The notes: generated by a model not told the origin, from the sequence alone. DNA of 64,000 nucleotides from Rhodothermales bacterium (GCA_041391505.1 JAWKNW010000011.1:1-64000), one strand, 5' to 3'. Positions 53,202 to 62,369 are shown, counted from the stretch's first letter. Program-made: numbers and translations.

Positions 53202-53753
53202 TCAAAAACCAAGGCGGGCGGCGTCGGCCTGCATCCCGCGGATCACATTCGCGATGTGTGTGTCGAGATCGACACCCATTTCTTCCACGCCGACCTGGAT
53301 GTCCTCGCGGCTGACGGCGGCGGCGAAGGCTTTGTCCTTCAGCTTCTTCTTGACGGACTTGGGGGTCATGCCGTTGAGTCCTTCGGGGCGCACATAGGCG
53401 ACGGCCGTCACGAAGCCGGCGAGTTCGTCCACCGCGAACAGGGCGCGCGCCAGGGGCGTCACGCGGGCGACGCCGCTATAGGTCGCGTGCCCCAGGATGG
53501 CCTGCAGCATGTCTTCCGGGTACCCCTGCTCCCGCAGCACGCCCACGCCGACAAAGGGATGCTCCTCCAGCGACGGGTGTTTTTCGTAGTCCATGTCGTG
53601 CAGCAGCCCCGTCATCCGCCAGAGCGTTTCGTCCGCGCCGAGCAGCCGGGCGTATTCGCCCATGGCGGCTTCGACGGCATAGGCGTGCCGGCGGAGGCTC
53701 TCGCCTTCGGTCCAGCGATGAAAGAGTGCGAGGGCTTCGTCGTAGGTAGGCAT
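53202..53753 (-). CDS. HD domain phosphohydrolase
   Basis: Starting at ATG 53753 the protein has 183 residues. The HD metal site is complete: RRHAYAVEAAMG (first His), LLHDMDYEKHP (the HD pair), GHATYSG and AVDELAGF (last Asp). Single-domain HD proteins of this type hydrolyse nucleotides or phosphomonoesters; the substrate is unknown. A TTG at 53771 overlapping mlaD's stop is a possible earlier start. The stretch just before the ATG is C-rich and has no purine tract. Confidence 0.88.
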   Translation of the reverse strand: MPTYDEALALFHRWTEGESLRRHAYAVEAAMGEYARLLGADETLWRMTGLLHDMDYEKHPSLEEHPFVGVGVLREQGYPEDMLQAILGHATYSGVARVTPLARALFAVDELAGFVTAVAYVRPEGLNGMTPKSVKKKLKDKAFAAAVSREDIQVGVEEMGVDLDTHIANVIRGMQADAARLGF

Positions 53754-53767
53754 GGGGGGATGGGGGG

Positions 53768-54697
53768 TCAAAACACATCCACGAGGCGGAGTGCCTTCAT
53801 GTAGCGGACCGGATTCTTCTTCAGGTCGATGAGCAGCGCGTTCATGCTCTGGACCGTCGAATCCAGGTTGTTGTACAGGGACGGATCGTTGATCATCAGG
53901 CCGAGGGTGCCCTCGCCGCGGTCGATGCGCCCCACGATGTTGTCCATGCTGGCCATGGTGCCTTCGAGTTGCGCCATGTTGCGGTCCATCCGGGCGAGGA
54001 GGCTGTTGAGCTGGCCCAGCGCGATGGCGAGCGAGTCGTTGGCGCTGCCGGCGACGTCGCCCAGGTTGGCGGAGAGCGTATCCACGTTCGCGAGGACGCG
54101 CGAGATGCGCGACCGCTCGGTCGTGACCATCGCATTCAGCGTTTCGGCGCTGCTGCGCAGCGAGGTGAGCATCAGCCGCAGGTCGCTCTGCGGCTCGATG
54201 ATGCCGCGTGTGTCGCCCAGGGTGGCGTTGAGGCCGACGAGCACGCTGTCGATCCGGTCGACCAGTGCGGGCGCGCGCGCCGTCATCGTCGCGACGAGAT
54301 CGGACGCCGGCTGGCTCGGCATCCTGCTGTCCGGCTCCATCGGCGGGTTGCCCGCCGGCCCGGGGTGGATGGTGAGCTGCACGGCGGAGAGCGCGTCGAT
54401 GCCGGTGATTTCGGCGTACGAACCCTGCGGCACCTGGATCTTGGAATCCAGCCGGAGGCGGATGTTCACCAGGTTGGTCGCCGGGTCGAGCGCGACGTCC
54501 TGCACGCTGCCCACGTTGACGCCGTTGATGCGCACGGCGTTGCCGTTCACCATGCCTCGGGCGTCCTCAAACGTCGTGTACAGATCGTACGTCCCCCGAA
54601 ACAACGGAATGCTGTCGAAGAAGCGCGTGCCGAGGATAAAGACGATCACGCTGATGACGATCGAGGCGCCGACCTTGAATTCGTTCGAATATTTCAC
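53768..54697 (-). CDS. mlaD: MlaD family lipid-transport protein (MCE domain)
   Basis: The 309-residue protein begins with a short cytoplasmic stretch and a membrane anchor (VGASIVISVIVFILG), then the MCE domain (about 38-115: LYTTFEDARGMVNGNAVRINGVNVGSVQDVAL). The rest is a long helical region with periodic Leu/Met (LSANLGDVAGSANDSLAIALGQLNSLLARMDRNMAQLEGTM), as in MCE proteins that form a periplasmic tube or needle. It follows MlaF by eight bases. The system moves phospholipids between inner and outer membranes. Confidence 0.9.
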   Translation of the reverse strand: MKYSNEFKVGASIVISVIVFILGTRFFDSIPLFRGTYDLYTTFEDARGMVNGNAVRINGVNVGSVQDVALDPATNLVNIRLRLDSKIQVPQGSYAEITGIDALSAVQLTIHPGPAGNPPMEPDSRMPSQPASDLVATMTARAPALVDRIDSVLVGLNATLGDTRGIIEPQSDLRLMLTSLRSSAETLNAMVTTERSRISRVLANVDTLSANLGDVAGSANDSLAIALGQLNSLLARMDRNMAQLEGTMASMDNIVGRIDRGEGTLGLMINDPSLYNNLDSTVQSMNALLIDLKKNPVRYMKALRLVDVF

Positions 54698-54705
54698 GGA
54701 TCAGA

Positions 54706-55485
54706 TCAACGGTAGGATGGAGAATTGGCCTGGACCGGCGGCGCGGGGACGCCGATCTGATATTCATGTGCTTTCACAAAATCGAGCAGGACCTCGTCGG
54801 TGCTCCGGTGCAGCTCCTGCACGGTGCCGACCCACCGGATCGACCCCTTGTGGATGAACGCGGCCCGGTCCGCGATGCTGAGCACCGAGTGCATGTCGTG
54901 CGTGACGACGATGCTGGTCACGTTGAGCCGGTCGGACAAGCCGCTGATCAGCTCGTCGATCGTGTTCGACGTCTCCGGGTCGAGCCCGGTATTCGGTTCG
55001 TCGTAGAAGATGTATTTCGGGCGCAGCGCGATGGCGCGGGCGAGCGCCACGCGTTTTTTCATCCCGCCGGACAGCTCCGCCGGCATCTTGGCGCCCACAT
55101 CCTTGAGTTCGACCATCTCCAGGCATTCGTGCACGATCCGATCGATCTCCGCCGGCTTCTTGTCGGTAAACGTCACCAGCGGAAAGGCGACGTTTTCGAA
55201 GGAGGTCATCGAATCGAACAACGCCCCGCCCTGGAAGAGCACGCCGAACTGCCGGCGGACCTTCCGCAGCTCGCGGTAGCTGAGCTGGTTGATATCCACT
55301 CCGTCGATCAGGATCTCGCCCCGATCCGGCTTGAGGAGTCCGATGAGATGCTTCATCAACACGCTCTTGCCCGACCCCGAACGGCCGATGATCGCAAACG
55401 TCTCCCCTTCCTGGATCTGGATATTGACATCCTGGAGCACGGGGCGGTCGTTGAAACTCTTGTAGAGCTGTTTCGCTTCGATCAT
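54706..55485 (-). CDS. mlaF: MlaF-like ABC ATPase
   Basis: This 259-residue ATPase has Walker A GRSGSGKS (34-41), a Q-loop (GVLFQGGALFDS), signature LSGGMKKRVALARA, Walker B YIFYDEPNTGLDP and switch His in VTHD. The phrase FQGGALFDSMTSFENVAFPL is a MlaF hallmark. It powers retrograde or anterograde lipid movement with MlaE and MlaD. The gene ends with a 25-residue tail. It starts five bases after mlaE. Confidence 0.95.
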   Translation of the reverse strand: MIEAKQLYKSFNDRPVLQDVNIQIQEGETFAIIGRSGSGKSVLMKHLIGLLKPDRGEILIDGVDINQLSYRELRKVRRQFGVLFQGGALFDSMTSFENVAFPLVTFTDKKPAEIDRIVHECLEMVELKDVGAKMPAELSGGMKKRVALARAIALRPKYIFYDEPNTGLDPETSNTIDELISGLSDRLNVTSIVVTHDMHSVLSIADRAAFIHKGSIRWVGTVQELHRSTDEVLLDFVKAHEYQIGVPAPPVQANSPSYR

Positions 55486-55490
55486 ACGGC

Positions 55491-56252
55491 CTAGAGCAGA
55501 GTCATGGCGAGGACGAGATCGGCCAGCAGGATATACACGCAGCTGGTTACCGCGGCCTCGGTCGTGCTGCGCCCCACGCCTTCGGCGCCGCCGTCGGTAT
55601 AGTACCCCTTGTAGCAGGAGATCGACGTGATGACGAAGCCGAAGACCAGCGACTTGATGACGCCGAAGACCGGATCGAACGGGTTGAAGAACTCGCGCGC
55701 GCCGTCGATAAACTCGCCGGCCGGCACCCAGCCGCCCATATGCGCCACGATCACGCCGCCTCCGATCCCCACCAGGACCGCCGCAATGTACAACACCGGA
55801 AACATCAACACGCCGGCGAGCACACGCGGAATGATGAGATAACCGATCGAGTTGAGCCCCATGGCCTCGAGGGCGTCGATCTGTTCCGTCACCCGCATCG
55901 TCCCCAGTTCCGCCGCGATGCGCGCGCCGACGCGACCGGTCAGGATAAACCCCGTCACCACGGCGCCCAGCTCCAGAATCATCGACGGCGCGACGATCGA
56001 TCCGATGATCGACTTGGGAAAGAGGGGCGAGACCAGCTGATACGCCGTCTGCACGGTCGTCACCGCGCCGGAAAAGGCCGCCGCCAGGGCCGTGATCGGC
56101 AGCGATTCGATGCCGATCTTGACCATCTGGTCGAGGAGGTTTTTCCGGTACGTGTAAAACTCATTCAGCGACCCGAACGCATGGGTCATGAGCAAACTGT
56201 ATCGCCCCAGTGCACGAACAGGATCGAGCATGTAGAGCTTTAAGACCGACAT
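55491..56252 (-). CDS. mlaE: MlaE-like permease
   Basis: From ATG 56252 the protein has 253 residues and five to six hydrophobic segments, with the family block GTMRVTEQIDALEAMGLNSIGYLIIPRVLAG and the N-terminal amphipathic interface helix. It is the membrane part of the Mla lipid transporter. An upstream Met at 56354 is in frame but would add 34 non-conserved residues. It is the first gene of the mlaEFD-HD-DUF445 run and diverges from radA. Confidence 0.93.
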   Translation of the reverse strand: MSVLKLYMLDPVRALGRYSLLMTHAFGSLNEFYTYRKNLLDQMVKIGIESLPITALAAAFSGAVTTVQTAYQLVSPLFPKSIIGSIVAPSMILELGAVVTGFILTGRVGARIAAELGTMRVTEQIDALEAMGLNSIGYLIIPRVLAGVLMFPVLYIAAVLVGIGGGVIVAHMGGWVPAGEFIDGAREFFNPFDPVFGVIKSLVFGFVITSISCYKGYYTDGGAEGVGRSTTEAAVTSCVYILLADLVLAMTLL

Positions 56253-56408
56253 ATTCGGAGACACCAGGGCTGACGCACACGTACGCGTTCCGGCGGCAAG
56301 AACGTGGGACCGCGGCTTTTGAAAACGAAGAAACCCATATGACCCAGGCCGCACTTAGTTCCTTTGCTGTCGTCACATGACAGACCGTTGTCATAGCCGT
56401 GCAGTTAA

Positions 56409-56435
56409 TTGTTGGCGCCCTATTTTGGGTATACT
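56409..56435 (+). promoter_or_regulatory. Candidate promoter of radA
   Basis: TTGTTG at 56409-56414 and TATACT at 56430-56435, 15 bases apart, lie 36 bases before the radA start in the mlaE-radA intergenic region. The spacing is short for a sigma-70 promoter. The short palindrome GTCACATGAC about 30 bases further upstream could be an operator. Not proven. Confidence 0.3.
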
Positions 56436-56470
56436 TCCCCTGATTCGCAATCCGTTTCGCGCTCCTTCTG

Positions 56471-57856
56471 ATGGCCAAGACCAAAACCCGCTTCGTTTGC
56501 CAGCACTGCGGCCACGTGTCGCCGCAGTGGCTCGGCAAATGCCCTTCGTGTGAAGATTGGAATACGTTCGTGGAGGAAATCTCCCAGGCGCCGGTGCGCG
56601 CCCGGGTGTCTTCGCTCGGGCAGCGCGCCGACCGGCCGGATCGCCCGCTTCCGCTGAAGGACATCGCGCTGACGTCCGAGAGCCGGCTGATGACCGGCGT
56701 CCAGGAGTTCGACCGGGTGCTCGGCGGCGGCATCATGCAGGGCTCGTTCGTGCTCATCGCCGGCGACCCCGGGATCGGCAAGAGCACGCTCATGACGGAG
56801 CTGGCACGGTACCTGCCGGAACGCCGGCTGCTGTATGTGACCGGCGAAGAGTCCGTCCGCCAGGTCAAGCTCCGCGCCGAACGGCTCGGCGTCGCGTCCG
56901 ACAACTTTTTCCTTTTCGCCGAGACCAACGTCGAACGCATCATCGCCGCCGTCCAGGAGATGCAGCCCGACGTGATGGTGATCGACTCCATCCAGACCAT
57001 CTTCCGGCCCGATATCCAGAGCGCCCCGGGCTCCGTCAGCCAGGTGCGCGAGAGCGCCGCCGCCCTGCTGCAGCTCGCCAAGGAAAACGAGATCCCGACG
57101 TTCATCGTGGGCCACGTGACCAAAGAAGGAGCCATCGCCGGCCCGCGGGTGCTCGAGCATATGGTCGATACCGTGCTCTATTTCGAAGGCGACCGGCACC
57201 ACGCCTTCCGTATCCTGCGCGCCGTCAAAAACCGGTTCGGATCGACGAACGAGATCGGGGTCTTTGAGATGCGCGCCGGCGGACTGCTCGAAGTCAAGAA
57301 TCCCAGCGAGATCTTCCTCTCCGAGCGCAGCTACGGATCCAGCGGCTCCACGGTCGTCTGCTCCCTCGAAGGCACCCGGCCAATCCTGGTCGAGATCCAG
57401 GCGTTGGTGACGTCGACGTCCTACAACACTCCGCAGCGCAACGCCACCGGGTTCGACAGCCGGCGGCTCCAGATGCTGCTGGCCGTGCTCGAAAAACGCG
57501 AGGGGCTGCGGCTCTCGACGCACGACGTGTTCGTGAACATGGCCGGCGGCGTGCGGCTCGAGGAGCCGGCGGTCGACCTCGGGGTCATCATGGCCGTGGC
57601 GTCGTCGTTCCGCGACATCCCGACGGACACGGGAACGGTGCTCATCGGCGAGGTCGGCCTCGGCGGCGAAATCCGCACCGTCAGCCAGATCGAGCCGCGG
57701 TTGAACGAGGCCGCCAAGCTCGGCTTCGCGCGCGCCATCGCGCCGGCCAACAACCTCAAGGGCGCCACGATTCCGAAGGGACTCGAGGTGACGGGCGTCG
57801 AAAAATTGAGCGAGGTGCTGGATCTGGTGCTTTGGGAGTTTAAGGGGCAGGTTTAA
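56471..57856 (+). CDS. radA: DNA repair protein RadA
   Basis: The 461-residue protein has a C4 zinc finger (CQHCGH...KCPSCEDW, Cys10, 13, 24, 27), a RecA-like core with Walker A GDPGIGKST, the RadA-specific KNRFG motif (VKNRFGSTNEIGVFEM), and a C-terminal Lon-protease-like domain (FVNMAGGVRLEEPAVDLGV) without protease activity. It promotes branch migration during recombination repair. Length and domain order are those of a standard RadA. Confidence 0.96.
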   Translation: MAKTKTRFVCQHCGHVSPQWLGKCPSCEDWNTFVEEISQAPVRARVSSLGQRADRPDRPLPLKDIALTSESRLMTGVQEFDRVLGGGIMQGSFVLIAGDPGIGKSTLMTELARYLPERRLLYVTGEESVRQVKLRAERLGVASDNFFLFAETNVERIIAAVQEMQPDVMVIDSIQTIFRPDIQSAPGSVSQVRESAAALLQLAKENEIPTFIVGHVTKEGAIAGPRVLEHMVDTVLYFEGDRHHAFRILRAVKNRFGSTNEIGVFEMRAGGLLEVKNPSEIFLSERSYGSSGSTVVCSLEGTRPILVEIQALVTSTSYNTPQRNATGFDSRRLQMLLAVLEKREGLRLSTHDVFVNMAGGVRLEEPAVDLGVIMAVASSFRDIPTDTGTVLIGEVGLGGEIRTVSQIEPRLNEAAKLGFARAIAPANNLKGATIPKGLEVTGVEKLSEVLDLVLWEFKGQV

Positions 57857-57941
57857 CGATCGAGGTCCGCCCACCCCGGACGTTGTCTTGCGCAGCTCCC
57901 CATTTTGCATTTTGCGTTTCATTTTGCATTGATTCCCCGCA

Positions 57942-59241
57942 TGGCTTCCAATCGTCGGGCCTCAAACGATCCGGACTCTCGCTGGCGGCCGCCGGCGTGT
58001 TGTCCGCCCGTCCAGCGCGTCGCCCGAGCGATACCCTCACCGTTGGCCTCATCGGATGCCGGGGATGGGCTTCGGCGACCTGAACAACCACCTCAACCTG
58101 CCGGATGTCGTTTGCGGCGCCCTGTGCGATGTCGACGACCGATCCTGCAACAACGCGGCGCCGAGATCGAACGCGCACCGGCCGGAAGCCCGACCTCCAT
58201 CAGGATTTCCGAAAGATCCTGGACGACCCGGATATCGACGCGGTGATCATCGGCACACCGGACCACTGGCACGCGCTCATCATGGTGCTCGCCTGCCAGG
58301 CCGGCAAGGATGTGTATGTCGAAAAGCCCATGGCGAACTCGATCGCGGAGCTCGACCTCATGGTGCGCGCCGCGCGGCACTACAACCGGGTGGTGCAGGT
58401 CGGCCAGCAGCAGCGGAGCGGGGAGCACTGGCAGGATGTGGTCGCTTTCGTGCACAGCGGTCAGCTCGGCACCATCCGGCAGGTGCGTGTCTGGGGGCAT
58501 TACGATTACGGGCGGGGGCAGGAACGCATCCCGAACGGGACGCCGCCGGCGAACCTCGATTACAACCTCTACCTCGGCCCCGCCGCGGAACAACCCTATA
58601 ACGCGAACCGGCTCCACAACGGCTGGCGGCACCAGTGGTCCTTCGGCGGCGGCCTGCTGACCGACTGGGGCGTGCACCTGCTCGACATCGTCCTCTGGGC
58701 CATGCACGTCGACGGTCCGCCGAAATCCGTCTCCTCCGTCGGCGGCATCTACGCCTACCCCGAGCGGGCCATCGAGACGCCGGACACGCTGTCCGTCCTC
58801 TACGAGATGGACGGGTATACGATCTCCTGGGAGCACTTCGGAGGCATCGAGCGCGGGCTGTACGACCGCAACTACGGCATCGCATTCATTGGCAATAACG
58901 GCACCCTGGTTGTGAATCGCGCCGGCTGGGAGGTCGTCCCCGAAATCCGAAGCGGCGCCTACCTCATCCCCCCCTTCCCCGAGCGCGCCGGCCGTCCCGG
59001 CAACCACGACCTGCATGCGCGTAACTTCGTGGATGCCATCAAAAGCCGTCAGGACCCCGCGTGCACCGTCGAGATGGGCCGCAACGCCGCGTTTTTCGCC
59101 CACATGGGCAACATCGCCTATCGAACAGGAAGCCGGCTTTCGTGGGACGCGGCAAATAACCGCTTCGCCGGCAACCCCATCGCCGACGGATACCTCAAGC
59201 CGGAGTACCGCAAGCCGTGGACATGGCCGAATTTCGGGTAA
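57942..59241 (+). pseudogene. Gfo/Idh/MocA family oxidoreductase, 5' part with about four frameshifts
   Basis: A clean frame from about 58170 to 59241 encodes most of a Tat-exported Gfo/Idh/MocA protein, with IIGTPDHWHALIMVLACQAGKDVYVEKPMA and LTDWGVHLLDIVLWAM. The missing N-terminus is present upstream in pieces: MASNRRA, then LKRSGLSLAAAGVLS...TVGLIGCRG, then MGFGDLNNHLNLPDVVCGALCDVDD, then ILQQRGAEIERA, then TGRKPDLHQDFRK. Each join needs one base restored (the first one or four). Damage is confined to about 230 bases. It is either a decaying gene or a run of sequencing errors. Confidence 0.85.
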
Positions 59242-59258
59242 CAGATTTTCGCCACCCC

Positions 59259-59364
59259 GTAGGTCGGGTTAGGTCCCCAACAGGGACCGTAACCCGACAC
59301 ACCCCAACCCCCGAGGGACCGTAACCCGACACACCCCAACCCCCGAGGGACCGTAACCCACACG
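59259..59364. repeat. GTCGGGTTA / TAACCCGAC palindromic repeat with 32-bp tandem units
   Basis: An element begins GTAGGTCGGGTTAGGTCCC and continues with three copies (two full) of a 32-base unit, GAGGGACCGTAACCCGACACACCCC and so on. The GGTCGGGTTAGGTCCC word is the approximate inverse of GGGACCGTAACCCGAC. Similar elements are at 60919-61019 and 62370-62482. Confidence 0.85.
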
Positions 59365-59371
59365 CCCCCTT

Positions 59372-59818
59372 TCAGGCTGTGTCGTCATCTGTATACGGCT
59401 CCCGTAAGGATCCATGATGCGCGATACGCACGGGATTACCCGCTCCGGCCCTCCCCTGCACGCACGCCCTCTCCTTTTGATAGCGTCGGTAGGCGTCGAA
59501 GATACCCACGGCAGCGAACGCAACGGCCACTACACGCTTCATCGGGAACGACGGCACACCGGGAATGAGCCGGGCGCACGCGAGTCCTGCCGCAAGAAAG
59601 CTATAAACGCGGACGATGTGGCCGATGCCGGCCAGGCCTGACGAGGGGTAAAGCCGCCGCCCGAGTTGAACGACATTCCCTCCGATCGCTCCCAACAGAA
59701 GCGCGAAGACGACCTAGTCGATCCAGGTGCGCCCCGAAGCGCTCAAATCGAACGCAAAACAGAGCATGGCGCAGGCCATGCATCCCGTGACGAGGTATGA
59801 ATCAAGGACGTTCTTCAC
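59372..59818 (-). pseudogene. Small membrane protein gene with in-frame amber codon
   Basis: A GTG at 59818 overlaps the stop of the regulator gene (GTGA), and one continuous frame runs to 59372 apart from a TAG at 59714-59716. The product would have 147 residues plus the amber position: KNVLDSYLVTGCMACAMLCF as a first helix, ASGRTWID before the stop and VVFALLLGAIGG right after it, then two more hydrophobic segments. Reading frame and topology fit across the TAG. It may be a nonsense mutation, a sequencing error or readthrough. Fourth component of no known pathway. Confidence 0.7.
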
Positions 59819-60156
59819 GGTGGATTCTCCCCGCTGCCGTTTAAGATCGCGCCCATCGCCTCTCGATAGGTCTCAAAGGCCAACCTTCCGCGGTCTGTCA
59901 GCGCGAATATCGTTTGCGGCCTCCGGTCGTTAAACGTCTTTCTGATCTCCACATAATCCGCCTGCTCCAGCTTGTTCATGTGCGAGGAGATGTTACCGCC
60001 AGATAGCCCGGTCTGATGGTGCAGAAAAAGAAAATCGGCCTCACGCACCACATAGAGTATCGCCATCAACAGGTGGCGCGCAGGTTCATGGACCAGGCGA
60101 TCCAGGTCCACTAACTTCAGCAAGGCCTTCGGGAGAACCTCTTCGTTATCCAGCAT
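59815..60156 (-). CDS. Winged-helix transcriptional regulator
   Basis: From ATG 60156 the product has 113 residues and a winged-helix fold: LLMAILYVVREADFLFLHHQTGLSGGNISSHMNKLEQADYVEIRKTFNDRRPQTIFALTDRG, with recognition helix GGNISSHMNKLE. This is the HTH_34/MarR-like small type. It starts inside the end of the upstream membrane gene (11-base overlap) and its stop overlaps the next start. It probably controls its own three-gene operon. The ligand is unknown. Confidence 0.85.
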   Translation of the reverse strand: MLDNEEVLPKALLKLVDLDRLVHEPARHLLMAILYVVREADFLFLHHQTGLSGGNISSHMNKLEQADYVEIRKTFNDRRPQTIFALTDRGRLAFETYREAMGAILNGSGENPP

Positions 60157-60760
60157 GGTCGGGCAACGGATAGTGTTGGGCGAATCTGACGACATGAAAC
60201 AGCCCGATCGCCAGGATGGCGATGCCGGCAATCGTCATCTGCAGGTGCGGCTCCACGGCGAATACGACCCCGAGGGCAGCCAGGCCTGTCACGATGAGGA
60301 CGTAGGCGACGAACCGCATCTGCCGGATCATCCAGCCGCCCAGCGCAAGGGCAACGGCGATCAGCATACTCGGGATGCCCGGCGCAATGATCCAGAGCAG
60401 CCCCTCGGACGCGACGTCCCGGCGAATCGTCGTATTCGAGACAAACACCCCCGTCACGACTAGCAGGAAAACGCCCACCCCGATGCCGGCGACCAACCCC
60501 AGTTTTTCCCTGGTCCCGTTCGTTCGCTTTTCTGAAAACCGCACCACCCCCATCCGCGGCTCGGTGAACCGCGTCCGTAGCGCTAACCAGAGCGGCACCA
60601 GTATGGCCGGCAAGGCGGCAGACACGGCGACAATGTCCAAGGTCCAGCAGACGCCGATGCCCAGTATGCCGATGCCTACCACGACATCCACCAGACCGTC
60701 CGACCAGTAGGACGCAAACAGACTGTTCTCCAGCCGCTCCAGATCGCTGTGTTTATTCAT
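60146..60760 (-). CDS. Multi-pass membrane protein of regulator operon
   Basis: The 204-residue protein (from ATG 60760) has a soluble start (MNKHSDLERLENSLFASYWSDGLVD) and about six hydrophobic segments. There is no recognised family motif. It is followed by a winged-helix regulator (overlap) and the amber-interrupted membrane gene, a layout common in Bacteroidota for small regulator-membrane protein operons of unknown role. Confidence 0.72.
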   Translation of the reverse strand: MNKHSDLERLENSLFASYWSDGLVDVVVGIGILGIGVCWTLDIVAVSAALPAILVPLWLALRTRFTEPRMGVVRFSEKRTNGTREKLGLVAGIGVGVFLLVVTGVFVSNTTIRRDVASEGLLWIIAPGIPSMLIAVALALGGWMIRQMRFVAYVLIVTGLAALGVVFAVEPHLQMTIAGIAILAIGLFHVVRFAQHYPLPDHAG

Positions 60761-60918
60761 GGCGGTAGCTCCAGATCGCTCAAGTTGGCAACACACACCA
60801 CTTTGTATCGCAAACCATAAAAACAGGTTGCAAGCTTTTGTTCTCGGCAGAAGAAAACAGGCAAACCCCCACAGCGGTGTCGGGTTCGCCGGATGCGGAT
60901 AAACGAAAAGGGCACCGT

Positions 60919-61019
60919 GTAGGTCGGGTCAGGTCCCTGCCAGGGACCGTGACCCGACACACTCCAACAGGGACCATAACCCGACACACCCCAACCCCCG
61001 AGGGACCGTAACCCGATCC
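60919..61019. repeat. Second copy of GTCGGGTTA/TAACCCGAC repeat
   Basis: It begins TGTAGGTCGGGTCAGGTCCC and has three units of CAGGGACCGTGACCCGACACAC type, one of which is 32 bases long. It lies between a membrane protein gene and a lipoprotein gene, pointing away from neither. See 59259-59364. Confidence 0.85.
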
Positions 61020-61028
61020 ACCCGCATC

Positions 61029-61316
61029 CTATCGCCGCGATGCCGCTCCCCCACCACCCAGCGCACACGACGCGCCGAGCAAAAACCCGAGGTTGTAGAG
61101 CGGCCCGTTGTTCACCACCTCGTACATCTGCACCTGGTCGTTGAACAGCGACACGATGAAGGTGAAGATGCAGATGAACCCGTGCCAGAGCCCGAGCCAG
61201 AAGCCGGCGACCTCCCGCATGGGGTCGGCGAGATCGATCGCCACATTGGGACCCGGCGTACATCCGGCGAAAAAGAGCAGCGCAACCACCCCCATCAGCA
61301 CATACCTGGCTTTCAT
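61029..61316 (-). CDS. Small lipoprotein, unknown family
   Basis: The 95-residue protein has a lipoprotein signal with FAGC (Cys19). The mature part has one hydrophobic stretch (FWLGLWHGFICIFTFIVSLF) and the segment VQMYEVVNNGPLYNLGFLLGA, followed by a Gly-rich end. The pattern recurs in small uncharacterised membrane lipoproteins. No function can be given. Confidence 0.65.
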   Translation of the reverse strand: MKARYVLMGVVALLFFAGCTPGPNVAIDLADPMREVAGFWLGLWHGFICIFTFIVSLFNDQVQMYEVVNNGPLYNLGFLLGASCALGGGGAASRR

Positions 61317-61659
61317 AGCGCCTCATCGTTTGGTTCAGAGGATCACACCCTCCTCTTGACGAGACGACGGGCCCGTGGGATACGTGTGGGGATATTTTAA
61401 CGGGGTCAACTGTGTTTAAAGGTGAACGGCAGTGACATCATTCGTGCACCCTGTATCCTGCATCGGAAGACCTGAGCCCATGATGCGTAAGACCAGTTAG
61501 GAACAGGTTGTTCGCGCCGCCCTCATCGCAAGACCGCCTTCTCAACATATCGCAATTTGGAACGAATCCGGGCGATTACCTGGCGCATGTGCCCACTGAG
61601 GTCCGGACATCACGGCGCCATACCCTGCGCCAGAAATCGAAGCCTCTTCCTTGTAGTCA
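61317..61659. other. Intergenic region, 343 bases, no gene seen
   Basis: It lies between the small lipoprotein and brnA. A 67-codon plus-strand frame here has no motif and crosses into brnA antisense, so it was not called. I saw no repeat or clear terminator. The GC is lower than average. Confidence 0.4.
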
Positions 61660-61965
61660 TCATTGCCGATGGAGCGCGGGATTCGATTTGCTGCGCATCG
61701 TCTCCACATAGGCCTTGAGTACAGCGTTTATTCGCGTTTGGTATCCCGGACCATCCTGCTGAAAGTACGCCAACACGTCTGCATCCAGGCGAAGCGAAAT
61801 GGCCTTCTTGGGCTGAGGTTGAACAATCACCGCCTCCTTCCAGAACGCTTCGTCCGTGGCGGGGATATCCGAAAAGTCGATATCCTCATCTTTTAGCGCA
61901 GCCAGCTCACCGGGGGTCAGTTCCTTTTGGTAGCGCGGCATGATAAATCCTCCGTTCTCGTTCAT
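61660..61965 (-). CDS. brnA: BrnA family antitoxin
   Basis: The 101-residue product (from ATG 61965) has an acidic N-terminal part with DEDIDFSDIPATDEAFWKEA, typical of BrnA, then a ribbon-helix-helix-like end (KAISLRLDADVLAYFQQDGPGYQTRINAVLKAYVE). BrnA neutralises BrnT and, as a DNA-binding protein, represses their promoter. It overlaps brnT in another frame. ATG 61941 is an alternative start. The toxin gene comes first, the usual order for this pair. Confidence 0.88.
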   Translation of the reverse strand: MNENGGFIMPRYQKELTPGELAALKDEDIDFSDIPATDEAFWKEAVIVQPQPKKAISLRLDADVLAYFQQDGPGYQTRINAVLKAYVETMRSKSNPALHRQ

Positions 61966-62200
61966 TTGCCTTTCGAGCCGAGATGATCCGAATACTGTCC
62001 TCGCGCCTTGTGAAGGCGACCAGGAGTACCAGGGTTCCTTCAATGACACCCAACGCCTGCCAGCGTTGCTCGCCGTAGTCCTGGCGATCATCCTCCCGAA
62101 TCAGGCATGCGTTATCGAATGCGGCTCTGGCACGATCGAAGCCAATCCCATGCTTTAGAAGGTTGATCTGGTTTTTCGCCTCATCCCACTCAAATTCCAT
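61907..62200 (-). CDS. brnT: BrnT family toxin (RelE-like RNase)
   Basis: The 97-residue protein begins EFEWDEAKNQINLLKHGIGFDRARAAFDN, the BrnT signature, and ends IRIISARKANERERRIYHAALP, with the Arg residues of the RNase site. BrnT is a ribonuclease that blocks translation when free of BrnA. It lies upstream of brnA and overlaps it. Lower GC than the average suggests horizontal gain. Confidence 0.92.
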   Translation of the reverse strand: MEFEWDEAKNQINLLKHGIGFDRARAAFDNACLIREDDRQDYGEQRWQALGVIEGTLVLLVAFTRREDSIRIISARKANERERRIYHAALPKGTDPR

Positions 62201-62206
62201 GTAAGC

Positions 62207-62227
62207 GTAAATACAATTCGTATATAC
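62207..62227 (-). promoter_or_regulatory. Candidate BrnA operator upstream of brnT
   Basis: Six bases upstream of the brnT start is GTAAATACAATTCGTATATAC, two near-matching half-sites (GTAAATAC and GTATATAC) in an AT-rich stretch unlike the surroundings. As BrnA autoregulates its operon by binding a palindrome near the start, this is a plausible target, but it is inferred from position only. Confidence 0.35.
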
Positions 62228-62369
62228 ATCCCTGATAGCACGTGGTTTCGGCTACCCACATCCTTCTAGACACGAAATTTGGGGGTCATATAACCTGTGT
62301 GGGGAGCGCATGTAGGCGAATTGGAGAAAACGTCGGGGACGGGCCTTTGCGGGGGGGCCCATTGGGGGA

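Noticed and set aside
59281..59360. CRISPR array
   Set aside because: The units are contiguous 32-base tandem repeats without spacers and there are no cas genes.
61508..61711. 67-codon plus-strand gene
   Set aside because: Overlaps brnA antisense and has no recognisable feature.
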